Source: F23-D06 sp947165685
GTDB lineage: Bacteria; Bacteroidota; Bacteroidia; Bacteroidales; WCHB1-69
Reading direction: 5' to 3'
Assembly: GCA_947165685.1 (NCBI GenBank)
Contig: CAMVBK010000004.1
Coordinates: 1 to 64,000 of the forward strand
Length of the DNA stretch: 64,000 nt
In this document: positions 1 to 7,627 of the stretch, in pieces
How positions within the stretch are numbered: the first letter of the stretch is position 1
Layout of the letters: every line of letters starts with the position of its first letter
Position numbers and translations under genes: made by a program
The notes under the pieces: model-generated
Seen by the model: the letters and a program-made list of their open reading frames with translations, nothing else
Database searches by the model: none
What the model was told of the DNA's origin: nothing

Positions 1-58
1 ACTCTCGGATAATAGACTGTTGTACTCATAACTGTGAATTTGATTGGTGAATATTGAA

Positions 59-99
59 TGAATTTCTAATTGCTAATTCCTAATTCCTCATTCCTAATT
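59..99. repeat. short-period array at the 3' end of the ATPase gene
   Basis: Near-tandem 7-8 base units of the type CTAATTC run into and include the stop codon (TAG on the minus strand, 94-96) of the leftward ATPase gene. In the mRNA sense the unit contains TAG repeatedly. It is one of at least five such arrays in the window. Confidence 0.6.
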
Positions 100-735
100 G
101 GACTCTCCCCAGTAGCGTTCCGCGCCCTCCTTCCAGATCACGTAACTGCCGCCGTTGGCGCCGATGTAGCGGCCCTTGCTGAAGGCGACGTGGCCTTCCA
201 CCCAGATCTTCTCGTCCGCGTCGAACATCACGCTCTTGGCGGTGCGGCCCACCGGCTGGCTGCCGTCGGCCTGGCTGGTGAAGATCACCAGCTTGGTGCG
301 CAAGGCGTGCTTCAGCTGCATATACTGCCGGAAGGTCAGCCCCGTGTATTGGAAACTGTCGATCACCACGAACATCGGGCTGCGCTGCCGCTTCATCCGG
401 GCGGCAAGGTCGGCGATGAGGCCTTCCGCGTCGCCGTATTCCGGCTCCGTCACCAGCATACGTCTGCCCACCTCCTGCATCCCGGTCTCCCGGAGAGCCT
501 TGGCAAAGGTCAGCCCGCTGCCCTCCTCCAAGCTCACATACAACCCGCGCCCGAATTTGGTCAGTTCCTTGCAGAGCTGCATCACGAAGCGGGTCTTGCC
601 GTTGCCGCTGCGCCCCCACACAAACCACACGCCGCTGCTCTCCATCGGCCCGAAAGCCTCCGCCCAAGCGCCCGTCAGCTCCAGCGTGCGGTACTTCTTG
701 TCCATGATGTTCTGTATGGTCAGTGCCCGTTTCAT
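94..735 (-). CDS. P-loop ATPase of the Mu-like prophage early operon
   Basis: 213 residues. A RecA/AAA-like nucleotide-binding fold is indicated by a Walker A motif GRSGNGKT at residues 41-48 and a hydrophobic Walker B strand MFVVIDS at about 121-127. The gene lies 6 bases after the MuB-like gene, so the two are probably co-transcribed. ATPases of this kind accompany MuA/MuB genes in Bacteroidota Mu-like elements; a role in replication or target handling is inferred only. The start is the ATG at 735. The C-terminus ends inside a short repeat array. No catalytic residue appears to be missing. Confidence 0.75.
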   Translation of the reverse strand: MKRALTIQNIMDKKYRTLELTGAWAEAFGPMESSGVWFVWGRSGNGKTRFVMQLCKELTKFGRGLYVSLEEGSGLTFAKALRETGMQEVGRRMLVTEPEYGDAEGLIADLAARMKRQRSPMFVVIDSFQYTGLTFRQYMQLKHALRTKLVIFTSQADGSQPVGRTAKSVMFDADEKIWVEGHVAFSKGRYIGANGGSYVIWKEGAERYWGESN

Positions 736-741
736 GGCCGC

Positions 742-1686
742 CTATCTGATGTCCAACACGGTTTTGATGAAATCGACTGTCAACGGTTCGCCGGTGATGT
801 CGGCCTCCCGCATCGCGGGCACCAGCACGTCGTGCAGCTCGCCGTAGTTGTCGCAGTTCTCACGAAGGAAGCGCACCAGCTCACGGTCGGTTATGTCGTC
901 CAGGAATCCGGGGAAACGTCTGTCGATGGGCTCCAGTCTCCTCACCCCGAACTTCACCCTGCGCCAGAACTGCGGGATGCCGTTCTTGTTGCGGCGCTTC
1001 AGGGTCTCGATGTTCGTCAGCAGCTGGTCAGTGCCCACCAGCACCACGCTGCACGACTTGTTCAGGTGGTCGTAGAGGCTCTTCATGGCGCACAGCGCAG
1101 CCTGCTTCATGTACTCGCTCTCGTCGAAGATGATCTGCGGCTCCAGCCCGTTGGCGCGCTTTTCCTCCAGATGGCGGATGGCGGCGTTCAGCCTGCCCGT
1201 GCGCGTGCGGGCCTCCACGTTGATCTTCAGCGCGGTGATGATCTTTTCAATCAGGTCGGTGATGTTGTCGGTCTGGCTCACCGTCACGATGTAGGTGTCG
1301 GCCGGGTATTTGCGGCGGAACAGGTCGCACACGTAGCTCTTGCCGCAGCCAGTCTCCCCGATGATCAGGTTCGTGCCGCCCACCTCCTTGGCCACCTGCA
1401 GACTCACCAGAATGCGTTCCATCTGCGGTGTCACCACCGTCTTCCAATACTCCTTCTTCAAGGTGAAACCCACATAGTCGGCCAGTTTCTGCCAGTATTT
1501 GTCGGCAATCTCCACCGTCTTGCCCGTCTTGGTGTCGGCCATCGTGTGCGTCTTGCCGTTGAACATGTCGCTCACGTACTTCGCGCTGACCCCGGCGTTC
1601 CGCGCCAGGTCGTTCTGGCTCAGCCCGTGCTCGGCCGCATACTCCTTCGCGGCCTTCACAATTTGCTGTTTCTGTTCTGATTTCAT
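742..1686 (-). CDS. MuB-like transposition ATPase with N-terminal HTH
   Basis: 314 residues. Residues 1-60 resemble a helix-turn-helix (AAKEYAAEHGLSQNDLARNAG), as in phage Mu B, followed by an AAA+ ATPase core with Walker A GETGCGKS at 110-117 and Walker B IIFDE at 185-189. MuB family proteins bind DNA, choose the target and activate the MuA transposase. The gene follows the transposase by 25 bases on the same strand, which matches the Mu A-B order. Start ATG at 1686. The Walker motifs are intact, so it is probably functional. Confidence 0.88.
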   Translation of the reverse strand: MKSEQKQQIVKAAKEYAAEHGLSQNDLARNAGVSAKYVSDMFNGKTHTMADTKTGKTVEIADKYWQKLADYVGFTLKKEYWKTVVTPQMERILVSLQVAKEVGGTNLIIGETGCGKSYVCDLFRRKYPADTYIVTVSQTDNITDLIEKIITALKINVEARTRTGRLNAAIRHLEEKRANGLEPQIIFDESEYMKQAALCAMKSLYDHLNKSCSVVLVGTDQLLTNIETLKRRNKNGIPQFWRRVKFGVRRLEPIDRRFPGFLDDITDRELVRFLRENCDNYGELHDVLVPAMREADITGEPLTVDFIKTVLDIR

Positions 1687-1711
1687 AATATATCGGTATT
1701 AAATTCAACTC

Positions 1712-3754
1712 CTATTGGATAAACTCCGCGAAATCCACCCGCTTGTGCAGGTAGTCCGCGCTCTGCCGCCTTTGCTCCCGTTCGGTCTCCACCGCCTCTT
1801 TCTCCATCGCGGTGGCCAGCGCCTTGCGTGCGCTGCCGGTGAGCCGTGCCTGGTTGCGGCGGTCCTTGTGCCGTCCGTCGCTGTCGGTGAGCAGCACCTT
1901 GGTCAGCATCACCTCATCCTTGCCCACCTCTTCCATCAGCGAGCGCACGCGGTCATAGTCCTCGGCGTTGCGCTCCATCACCATCTCCTTCAGGTCGCGG
2001 TTGTATTGGCGCACGCGGGTCAGCTCGTCGCTGTCGCCCTCCTGGCGGTCGCCCAAGGCCATCGGCTGCACATGCTTCCGCTCGCACACGAAGCGCACAC
2101 GGTCGCTGTCGCCGGCCACCAACACACGCTCCATATCGGCGGGGTCGTACTTCACCGTCCAGTCCAGGTAGTTGTACTGGCGGAACTGGGTGTCAAAGCA
2201 ATCGAAATAATACTGGGTTCCCGAAATGGTGGGGCAGATGCCCATCGGCTGCAGCCGGATGGTGCGTGTGGTGCTTTCCCCAAGGTAATAGAGGTAGTCG
2301 GCTTCGGTGAGTTCATAGCGTTCCGTCTCGGGAAGGGCGTTGAACGCCGCCATATAGTCCTGCAGCTTGGCCCTGCGCTCGCAGGCGATGATGTATTCGA
2401 TCTGCTTGCGGCAGCCCGCCTCGTCCGGGAAGCCCTTCTTGATCTTGTCCAAGTAGTCCGGGTTGGGCTGGCTCTTCGACTTCACCCCGTAGCCCGCCCA
2501 GTTGGGCATCTCCAGCTGGCAGTAGTCGCGGTTCAGGTGCTTGAAGTAGGGCTCCACCACCTTGCTCTTGGCGTTTTTCACGCGGGCGGGGGTGTAGTGC
2601 TTCGCCGAGGCCGCCTCGTAGAACGACTGCAGCGTCCCCCTGCCGTAGTGGTCGGTCTGGATCTGCGCCGGGCGGTACATCTTGCCGAACAGCTCCCGGG
2701 TGTGGCGCATCGCGTTGCGGAAGGCTTCGCGGATCAGCGCGGCGGTCTCATGGTCGCCGATGGCGTAGCCAATGGGGTACTTCACGCTCGGATCCAGCAC
2801 CACCACCACGGTCAGGCGGTTGTGGTAGGTGGTCACGCTGTGGCCGTTGCGGTCAACGCTGGTCTTCTGGTAGAGCAGCTCCACGTCCCATCCGTCGGCG
2901 GTCCAGTACATCATGCCCGCGCTCGGGGCGCTGCGCTTCACCAGCATCTGGCGGTTGTTGTTAAACGCCGTTTCACCGGCGTTGAGGCCGTAGGTAAAGA
3001 GGTCCCACTTGCGGCGGTAGTTGTCCACCGTCGATGCGCAGATCGTCTTCCATTCCATCTTCGCGGCCATCGTGTTATAAAGAATGGTGATTTGTTCGTT
3101 GTCGAGGTTGCGGTAGTTGCCCAGGAGCATCCGCAGGGTGCTCTCCTGGTCGGCGGTGAGCACTTTGCCGGCGTTGCGGTTCTTATGGTAGCCGCTCACA
3201 ATGCAGGCGTAGCCCTCGCGCCGGTATTCGGCCACCTTGTCCGCCAGTCTGCGTTCGCTTTCCGGAAGGGTGTGGGCATAGCGTTCGTCGTTGCGCACGG
3301 CGTTCACCGCGCTGCTGATGTAGGCGTTCACGCCCACGTTGCCGCCGAGGGCCTTGATGAACGGTTTGCGCCAGTTCTGGCACTTCACCGCCGCGTTCAG
3401 GATGCGGGCGTTGGCCGTGTATTTGGCCTGTGCCTCCGGCGACAGGTGGCTGCCGTCCTCGAAGGTGTATTCCGCGAAGAAGCGTTCCGCCTCGTAGTCC
3501 GGTTCAATCAGCGCCGTGAAGGCGGCGTAGCGTTCCGTGGCCTTGGGGTCGCCGAACTTCTCCACATAGGCCTCCTTCAGCCGTCCGGGCATGTTGTCCC
3601 AGCGGATCAGCGAGGGGTTGTCCTCGCCGCCGCCGCGTTTCACCACGTCGATCTTCTGACGTGCCACCAGCTTCTTGTAGTTGGCATACGTCACAATCCC
3701 GTCGGTCATCTCGCGGCTGCTCACGCACAATATGTTATTATAGTACATCGCCAT
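1712..3754 (-). CDS. MuA-type DDE transposase
   Basis: 680 residues, close to the usual MuA length. An N-terminal DNA-binding region is followed by an rve/RNase H-like core in which the acidic triad can be read: Asp287 (TADGW, comparable to the GDG strand of MuA), Asp368 (QTDHYGRG) and Glu401 (KSKVVEPYF). The D-E spacing of 33 fits the family. The C-terminal part, about 480-680, would be the Mu-transposase beta-barrel and B-interaction region. Start ATG 3754 (a second ATG lies at 3748). It follows the small HTH gene by 9 bases and reads toward MuB, as expected for a transposition operon. Confidence 0.92.
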   Translation of the reverse strand: MAMYYNNILCVSSREMTDGIVTYANYKKLVARQKIDVVKRGGGEDNPSLIRWDNMPGRLKEAYVEKFGDPKATERYAAFTALIEPDYEAERFFAEYTFEDGSHLSPEAQAKYTANARILNAAVKCQNWRKPFIKALGGNVGVNAYISSAVNAVRNDERYAHTLPESERRLADKVAEYRREGYACIVSGYHKNRNAGKVLTADQESTLRMLLGNYRNLDNEQITILYNTMAAKMEWKTICASTVDNYRRKWDLFTYGLNAGETAFNNNRQMLVKRSAPSAGMMYWTADGWDVELLYQKTSVDRNGHSVTTYHNRLTVVVVLDPSVKYPIGYAIGDHETAALIREAFRNAMRHTRELFGKMYRPAQIQTDHYGRGTLQSFYEAASAKHYTPARVKNAKSKVVEPYFKHLNRDYCQLEMPNWAGYGVKSKSQPNPDYLDKIKKGFPDEAGCRKQIEYIIACERRAKLQDYMAAFNALPETERYELTEADYLYYLGESTTRTIRLQPMGICPTISGTQYYFDCFDTQFRQYNYLDWTVKYDPADMERVLVAGDSDRVRFVCERKHVQPMALGDRQEGDSDELTRVRQYNRDLKEMVMERNAEDYDRVRSLMEEVGKDEVMLTKVLLTDSDGRHKDRRNQARLTGSARKALATAMEKEAVETEREQRRQSADYLHKRVDFAEFIQ

Positions 3755-3763
3755 GGTCCCGGG

Positions 3764-3946
3764 TTATTCGTAAATGGGGATTCCGCCGTAGTCTCTCACG
3801 GCCACCGCCCTGATGTTGCGGGCCGTCTGGCTGTCGCCCTTGCCGTTCAGCACGTTGCTCACCCACACGGGCGACACCTTGAACCTCCGCGCCAGCTGCA
3901 GCCCCGTGCCCTTCTTCGTCCATACCTTCTTCGGTGTTTTCTCCAT
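3764..3946 (-). CDS. small helix-turn-helix protein, Ner/Cro-like position
   Basis: 60 residues, dominated by a putative helix-turn-helix (LARRFKVSPVWVSNVLNGKG, residues 18-37). It is the first gene of the leftward operon, directly facing the repressor gene across a 120-base control region. In Mu this position is held by Ner, which shuts down early transcription. That role is inferred from position and size; the sequence supports only a small DNA-binding protein. Start ATG 3946. Confidence 0.7.
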   Translation of the reverse strand: MEKTPKKVWTKKGTGLQLARRFKVSPVWVSNVLNGKGDSQTARNIRAVAVRDYGGIPIYE

Positions 3947-4007
3947 TGTAACTTCGTTTTGAAATTTTCGTATTTTTACACGCCAGTTTTATGATTAAAC
4001 TGCGCGG

Positions 4008-4015
4008 CAAAATTA
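4008..4015 (-). promoter_or_regulatory. -7 box of the leftward prophage early promoter
   Basis: Read on the minus strand the sequence is TAATTTTG, an exact match to the Bacteroidota -7 consensus TAnnTTTG, about 62 bases upstream of the small HTH gene. It overlaps the inverted repeat at 4012-4029, so a protein bound there would block it. Confidence 0.65.
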
Positions 4016-4029
4016 GAAAAAAATCTAAT
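4012..4029. promoter_or_regulatory. candidate operator, inverted repeat
   Basis: A perfect 6-base inverted repeat ATTAGA / TCTAAT with a 6-base A spacer sits in the 120-base divergent control region between the repressor and early genes, overlapping the leftward -7 box. A second AAAATCTA half-like site occurs at 4052-4059, just before the repressor start. It is a plausible binding site for the S24 repressor or the small HTH protein. Confidence 0.5.
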
Positions 4030-4066
4030 CGCTCGGCTAAATTTTGAGAAAAAAATCTACTTTTAA

Positions 4067-4696
4067 ATGGATGCGAAGTCTAACTTATTGATTTTCATAA
4101 AAGAAAAAAATCTTTCAAAGACGGATTTTTATAAAAAAACAGGTCTGTCGAATGGCTTTTTGGACAAAGGAGGGAGTGTTACATCGGCAAATTTAGAGAC
4201 AATTCTAAAATCATTTCCTGAAATTTCGCTGGATTGGTTAGTCACCGGCAGCGGTCCGATGCTGCGTAGCGACCTCCCGGCAGCGCACCCTGCGACGGAG
4301 CCCGGCGCGGGCATCCCGCTCATCCCCATCAACGCGATGGCGGGCGTGTTCACCGGCGAGCAGTCGGTGCTGGAACTTGAATGCGAACGCTACGTGGTCC
4401 CCGCCTTCAAAGATGCCGAGTTCCTTATCACCGTCAAGGGCAGCTCCATGATACCCAAGTACTACAGCGGCGACATCGTGGCCTGTAAACGTATGCCTTT
4501 GGACACCTTCTTCCAGTGGAACAAGGTCTATGTGCTCGACACCGAGCAGGGGCCGCTCATCAAGCGCGTGAAGAAGGGCGCCACCGACGAAACGCTCTCC
4601 ATCTTCAGCGACAACCCCGATTACGAGCCCTTCGAGCTCCCGCGCACCAAGATCTACCACATCGCACTCGTGGTGGGTGTGATCCGTTTGGAGTAG
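4067..4696 (+). CDS. LexA/CI-type self-cleaving prophage repressor (S24 family)
   Basis: 209 residues. The N-terminal part (about 1-60) is a DNA-binding domain of XRE/CI type. The C-terminal part (about 85-205) is an S24 peptidase domain with catalytic Ser127 (KGSSM), Lys166 (LIKRV) and an Ala92-Gly93 pair (NAMAGV) 35 residues before the serine, matching the cleavage-site spacing of LexA. The protein therefore probably cleaves itself when RecA is activated, releasing the prophage genes. Base composition changes sharply near 4245: the DNA-binding half is AT-rich and the peptidase half GC-rich, which suggests a recombinational swap of the DNA-binding domain. Start ATG 4067. Confidence 0.9.
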   Translation: MDAKSNLLIFIKEKNLSKTDFYKKTGLSNGFLDKGGSVTSANLETILKSFPEISLDWLVTGSGPMLRSDLPAAHPATEPGAGIPLIPINAMAGVFTGEQSVLELECERYVVPAFKDAEFLITVKGSSMIPKYYSGDIVACKRMPLDTFFQWNKVYVLDTEQGPLIKRVKKGATDETLSIFSDNPDYEPFELPRTKIYHIALVVGVIRLE

Positions 4697-4702
4697 CACG
4701 CA

Positions 4703-4719
4703 GGTGCCCTCACGGCACC
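4703..4719 (+). terminator. hairpin after the repressor gene
   Basis: A perfect 6-base stem GGTGCC / GGCACC with a 5-base loop starts 6 bases after the repressor stop codon. There is no clear T-run directly behind it, so termination is likely but not certain. Confidence 0.45.
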
Positions 4720-4930
4720 CACACAGAGCGCACATTTTCCCGCGCGCACACTTTCAGGCGGCAAAAATCCGGCAAAATACCACTTAAACAACTGAAAACA
4801 AGAAGTTTAACCGCAAAAACAAGGCGAAAACACCCTTAAATTATCGGGTCAACTCACGCGCAAAAACCGTCAACTCGCGTCAAAAAGGGTGAATATGGGG
4901 GATTAACTCCCGCTATCCAAAAACGTGTTT

Positions 4931-4966
4931 TTGTCCCCACAATTGTCCCCACAATTGTCCCCACAA
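4931..4966. repeat. three tandem copies of TTGTCCCCACAA
   Basis: Three exact head-to-tail 12-base units at 4931-4942, 4943-4954 and 4955-4966. The junction between units creates the palindrome ACAATTGT. They lie in the non-coding part of the prophage end, where Mu-like elements carry transposase or enhancer sites. Confidence 0.85.
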
Positions 4967-5174
4967 CCCGTTTTTTCGCCTCCGAAACACCCCTGTTGCA
5001 CCTCTGTTGAAACGATGGAAAACGGCCGTTTCAATCCGTGCACACCCGCCCGGATCCGTGTCATCGGCACTCCCACCGCAACACACGAAAAAGCCCGCAG
5101 AATCGGCCATTTACAGCCATTCCACGGGCAAAATACAACCTCGGCAAACCCCGATTAAACTTTTGCTATAGAAA

Positions 5175-5191
5175 ACGGGCTCCTCGCCCGT
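5175..5191 (-). terminator. GC-rich hairpin, possible terminator
   Basis: Perfect 6-base stem ACGGGC / GCCCGT with a 5-base loop. Read on the minus strand it is followed by TTTTCT, so if it terminates transcription it would be for leftward RNA. No leftward gene is seen just before it. Confidence 0.3.
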
Positions 5192-5343
5192 CAAAAATTA
5201 AACCAAAATATAAGTTTTGGTACAGTTTGTTTTGTTTCAGCCTTCCGGCTAATTTAGGCATAAATCATTGTTTTTCAGGCAATTTTCAGGCAAAATTTTC
5301 TCAGATGACGTTGTACGGTTTGTTCTGGGCCCGATAAATTGAA

Positions 5344-5351
5344 TATTTTTG
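5344..5351 (+). promoter_or_regulatory. -7 box TATTTTTG
   Basis: An exact TAnnTTTG match with TTTG at 5319-5322 as a possible -33 element, upstream of the frameshifted OmpA/TonB-like gene. The box and the following bases are identical over 19 bases to the promoter of the small RNA at 17710-17728. Confidence 0.6.
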
Positions 5352-5442
5352 CAGCGTTGTTTGCTGAATCTGACGTTCTTGGGCTTCGCGCCATGGTAAG
5401 CTGCAACGAGAAACAAGTCAGGAATGGAAGCCACGGAAGAAT

Positions 5443-6280
5443 ATGAAACGTTTCATACTTGCAGTTTGCATATTGACGGCAGTCGTGGGCGCTTTTGCGC
5501 AGCGGGACTATTACATCGGGGTTCCGCTTCACGAAGCGAATGTGAAGGATTCTGCCAGAATAGTGCTCGACATCCTGCCGTGGAATCTCAACGGACGGCT
5601 GGATGAGGGTAAAATGTCGCGCTATTTGGAACCGCTAAAACATTTTTTGACAGAGCACCCAGGCTTCAAGTGCAACATCCACTTGTACGGAGTTGAATTG
5701 AATGAGGAAAAAAACCTCGCTTTCACAACGTATCAAGCCAAGAGGCTGGGCGAATATTTTACATACGAGGACACTCTTTTTGAAAGAAATTGTCTCAACG
5801 AGATTATTCCGCACGGCACATACAACCCATTGTTCAAGGATATTCATCCGGACAGCAATAACCGAATACAAGGGTCGAGCCGCTTTTTATCTTCGGGAAT
5901 GCGTGATTGTGGAGCTGATTCAACCAAAGCCCCTCCACACGATGGTGCATAAGTCCGTGTTCACGTCGCATCCTATTGACGCAGTGGACATGGCACCCTC
6001 CTTCCCTGGTGGGTCTGCTGCTTTTTTCAAGTACCTCTGTGACCGTATGGATTATTCAGTGGTTGGCCAAAGCGATGTCGTGGGATCGGTTGTGGTGGAG
6101 TTCGATATCGACGCTTTCGGTCAGGTCAGCAAACCGAAACTGACTCTCCGTCTGTTCCCCGCCTTGGACGAGCAGGCGCTCCATATTGTCAATGAGATGC
6201 CCCGTTGGAATCCTGCCGCGAAAAACGGTCTTCCTGTGGCCTGCCGGTATCGACTGATCCTGTATTACGGTCTCTTTTAG
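5443..6280 (+). pseudogene. frameshifted OmpA-like / TonB C-terminal protein
   Basis: The first frame encodes a signal peptide (MKRFILAVCILTAVVGAFAQ) and a weak OmpA-type peptidoglycan-binding region, then stops at 5952. From about 5875 the next frame gives the natural continuation (GRAAFYLRECVIVEL, comparable to the end of OmpA domains) and then a TonB C-terminal domain (FPGGSAAFFKYL, GSVVVEFDIDAFG, MPRWNPAAKNG) ending at 6280. Dropping one G from the GGG at 5872-5874 joins the two halves into one protein of about 278 residues. Periplasmic location is expected. It may be a decaying gene or an assembly error. It is the first gene outside the prophage and has its own promoter. Confidence 0.75.
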
Positions 6281-6484
6281 TGATCACCCGCGTAACGTAC
6301 GGAATAATTTTCCCGTGATCCTTGTGATCTACGGAGATTATTTTCGCGCCATCTCTCCCCGAAATCCTGCGAAATCCGACCCGAGAAATTAACTAATCAA
6401 GTCTGAATAGTTAAAATTATTTTTCAACTTATTGAATGTCAGGGATGAAAAAATTTCACAAAACCCTTGACAAAGGCTTGGTTT

Positions 6485-6699
6485 CGTTGTATATTTGCAG
6501 ACGGAAATATCATTTATCAATCAACAAAACAAAGTGTTATGACGAACATTATAGAAGTTGAAAACAAGATCATCACCCTCAGAGACCAGCAGGTGATATT
6601 GGACTCCGACGTGGCGGAACTGTACGGTGTGCGGACAAAAGAAATCAACCAAGCGGTAAGAAACAATCCCGAGAAGTTTCCCGAAGGCTACATTTTCGA
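6485..6699 (+). repeat. promoter + 5' gene segment duplicated at 7167-7381
   Basis: About 215 bases, from just before the -7 box through codon 53 of the first ORF6N gene, recur 682 bases downstream with very few differences. The duplication includes the promoter, the leader and the first half of the coding region. Confidence 0.85.
6490..6497 (+). promoter_or_regulatory. -7 box TATATTTG of the first ORF6N gene
   Basis: Exact TAnnTTTG with TTG (6467-6469) 20 bases upstream as the -33 element. The ATG at 6539 follows after a 41-base leader. Confidence 0.7.
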
Positions 6700-7144
6700 A
6701 TTGATCGAAGTGGAGAAATCAGAACTGGTCAAAATTTTTGACCGGTTCAACAGACAGAAACATTCAACAGCGCCTCCCAAGGCCTTCACCGAAAAAGGCC
6801 TTTATATGTTGGCGACCATTCTGAAAAGTCCGCAGGCGGTGGAGACCACGATCGCGATTGTGGAAGCGTATGCAAAAATGAAAGAGTTGTCGAGGGTTAT
6901 CATACAGGTTCCGCAGCAGGAGGAGAACTCCGTGGAGCAGAAGACGTTGCTGCAGCGCGGTGGCCAGTTGGTAGAAGACCTGCTGACGGATGTGATGCCG
7001 GTCCAGAGCAGCGAGACCTCCTTTGAGCTGAACTTGGCGATGTTCAAGTTCAAACATTCGGTGAAACGGGAGAACGACGAAGAAATCCGCGCCTTGAAGG
7101 AGCGGGTGGAGGAATTGGAACGGAAACAGAAGGCGAACCAATGA
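6539..7144 (+). CDS. ORF6N-domain DNA-binding protein
   Basis: 201 residues. Residues 1-105 match the ORF6N domain (IITLRDQQVILDSDVAELYGV ... FTEKGLYMLATILKSPQA), a phage/mobile-element domain considered DNA-binding; the C-terminal end (about 180-200) is a short charged coiled coil. The ATG at 6539 is chosen because an upstream in-frame extension would overlap the promoter. Cellular function is unknown; relatives occur on prophages and in accessory islands. A near-identical but truncated copy follows directly. Confidence 0.85.
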   Translation: MTNIIEVENKIITLRDQQVILDSDVAELYGVRTKEINQAVRNNPEKFPEGYIFELIEVEKSELVKIFDRFNRQKHSTAPPKAFTEKGLYMLATILKSPQAVETTIAIVEAYAKMKELSRVIIQVPQQEENSVEQKTLLQRGGQLVEDLLTDVMPVQSSETSFELNLAMFKFKHSVKRENDEEIRALKERVEELERKQKANQ

Positions 7145-7171
7145 AAAGCGAGTAAACGCCCTTCCCCGTTG

Positions 7172-7179
7172 TATATTTG
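7172..7179 (+). promoter_or_regulatory. -7 box TATATTTG of the second ORF6N gene
   Basis: Part of the duplicated segment and identical to the box at 6490-6497, so each ORF6N copy has its own promoter. Confidence 0.65.
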
Positions 7180-7220
7180 CAGGCGGAAATATCATTTATC
7201 AATCATCAAAACAAAGTGTT

Positions 7221-7535
7221 ATGACGAACATTATAGAAGTTGAAAACAAGATCATCACCCTCAGAGACCAGCAGGTGATATTGGACTCCGACGTGGCGGA
7301 ACTGTACGGTGTGCAGACAAAGGAAATTAACCAAGCGGTGAGGAACAATCCCGAGAAATTTCCGCAAGGATACATTTTCCAACTGGAAAACCAAGAATTT
7401 AAGGATTTGCGGTCAAAATTTTTGACCACAAAATATCAAAAGACTCGCCAGCTGCCCAAAGCTTTCACCGAGAAAGGCCTCTACATGCTGGCGACCATTC
7501 TGAAAAGTCCGCAGGCGGTGCGAAGACCGTTTTAA
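7221..7535 (+). pseudogene. truncated second ORF6N gene
   Basis: 104 residues. The first 50 residues are almost identical to the upstream ORF6N protein, residues about 51-82 are quite different (QLENQEFKDLRSKFLTTKYQ), and the block KAFTEKGLYMLATILKSPQAV is shared again before the frame breaks into RRPF and stops. The break falls exactly after GCAGGCGGTG, where homology to the first copy ends, so the C-terminal coiled-coil half is missing. It could be a remnant, a sequence reservoir for recombination with the first copy, or a short DNA-binding competitor. Confidence 0.7.
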
Positions 7536-7619
7536 GATCGAATCAGTAACCAGTGGCTAATCAAGCGTAATTAATAATATTTGAGAGATTTTAAAAGTTG
7601 TAATATAATACAATTTTTG

Positions 7620-7627
7620 TAATTTTG
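7620..7627 (+). promoter_or_regulatory. -7 box TAATTTTG of the higBA-like operon
   Basis: Exact TAnnTTTG just ahead of the toxin coding region. The only in-frame non-ATG start (TTG at 7625) is inside this box, so translation must begin further in, and no good start codon is visible there. Confidence 0.55.

Larger units (their letters stand above)
1..5340 (-). mobile_element. Mu-like transposable prophage, early region (left part outside window)
   Basis: A repressor gene faces right and a row of leftward genes (small HTH protein, MuA-type transposase, MuB-type ATPase, extra ATPase) diverges from it. This is the arrangement of the c / ner-A-B end of phage Mu, here in reverse orientation. The element continues past base 1. 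Its outer end must lie between the repressor stop (4696) and the promoter of the next chromosomal gene (5344), but I could not identify the exact terminal dinucleotide or a target-site duplication. No structural genes are in the window, so it is unknown whether the element is a complete phage. Confidence 0.75.
4697..5442. other. 746-base gap containing the prophage end
   Basis: No convincing gene. From left to right it holds a hairpin directly after the repressor stop (4703-4719), two similar phrases GTCAACTC(A)CGCG near 4850-4890, three tandem copies of a 12-base unit (4931-4966), a GC-rich hairpin (5175-5191), repeated TTCAGGCA elements at 5275-5295, and the promoter of the next gene (5344-5351). 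The outer end of the Mu-like element must be here. Short open frames in this gap have no recognisable domain. Confidence 0.6.

Noticed and set aside
70..1680. Long open frame antisense to the two prophage ATPase genes
   Set aside because: It is His/Leu/Ala/Val-rich low-complexity translation, has no domain and is the codon-bias shadow of the real genes, which have full Walker motifs.
1715..3994. 759-codon open frame antisense to the transposase
   Set aside because: Same shadow effect; the transposase strand has the DDE triad and family architecture.
4931..4966. CRISPR-like repeats
   Set aside because: The copies are directly adjacent with no spacers, and no cas genes are nearby.
4913..5110. 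Small leftward frame with LWGQ repeats
   Set aside because: The repeats are simply the translation of the three 12-base DNA units; no start signal or domain.
7625..7627. TTG as start codon of the toxin
   Set aside because: It lies within the -7 promoter box, upstream of any possible transcript start.
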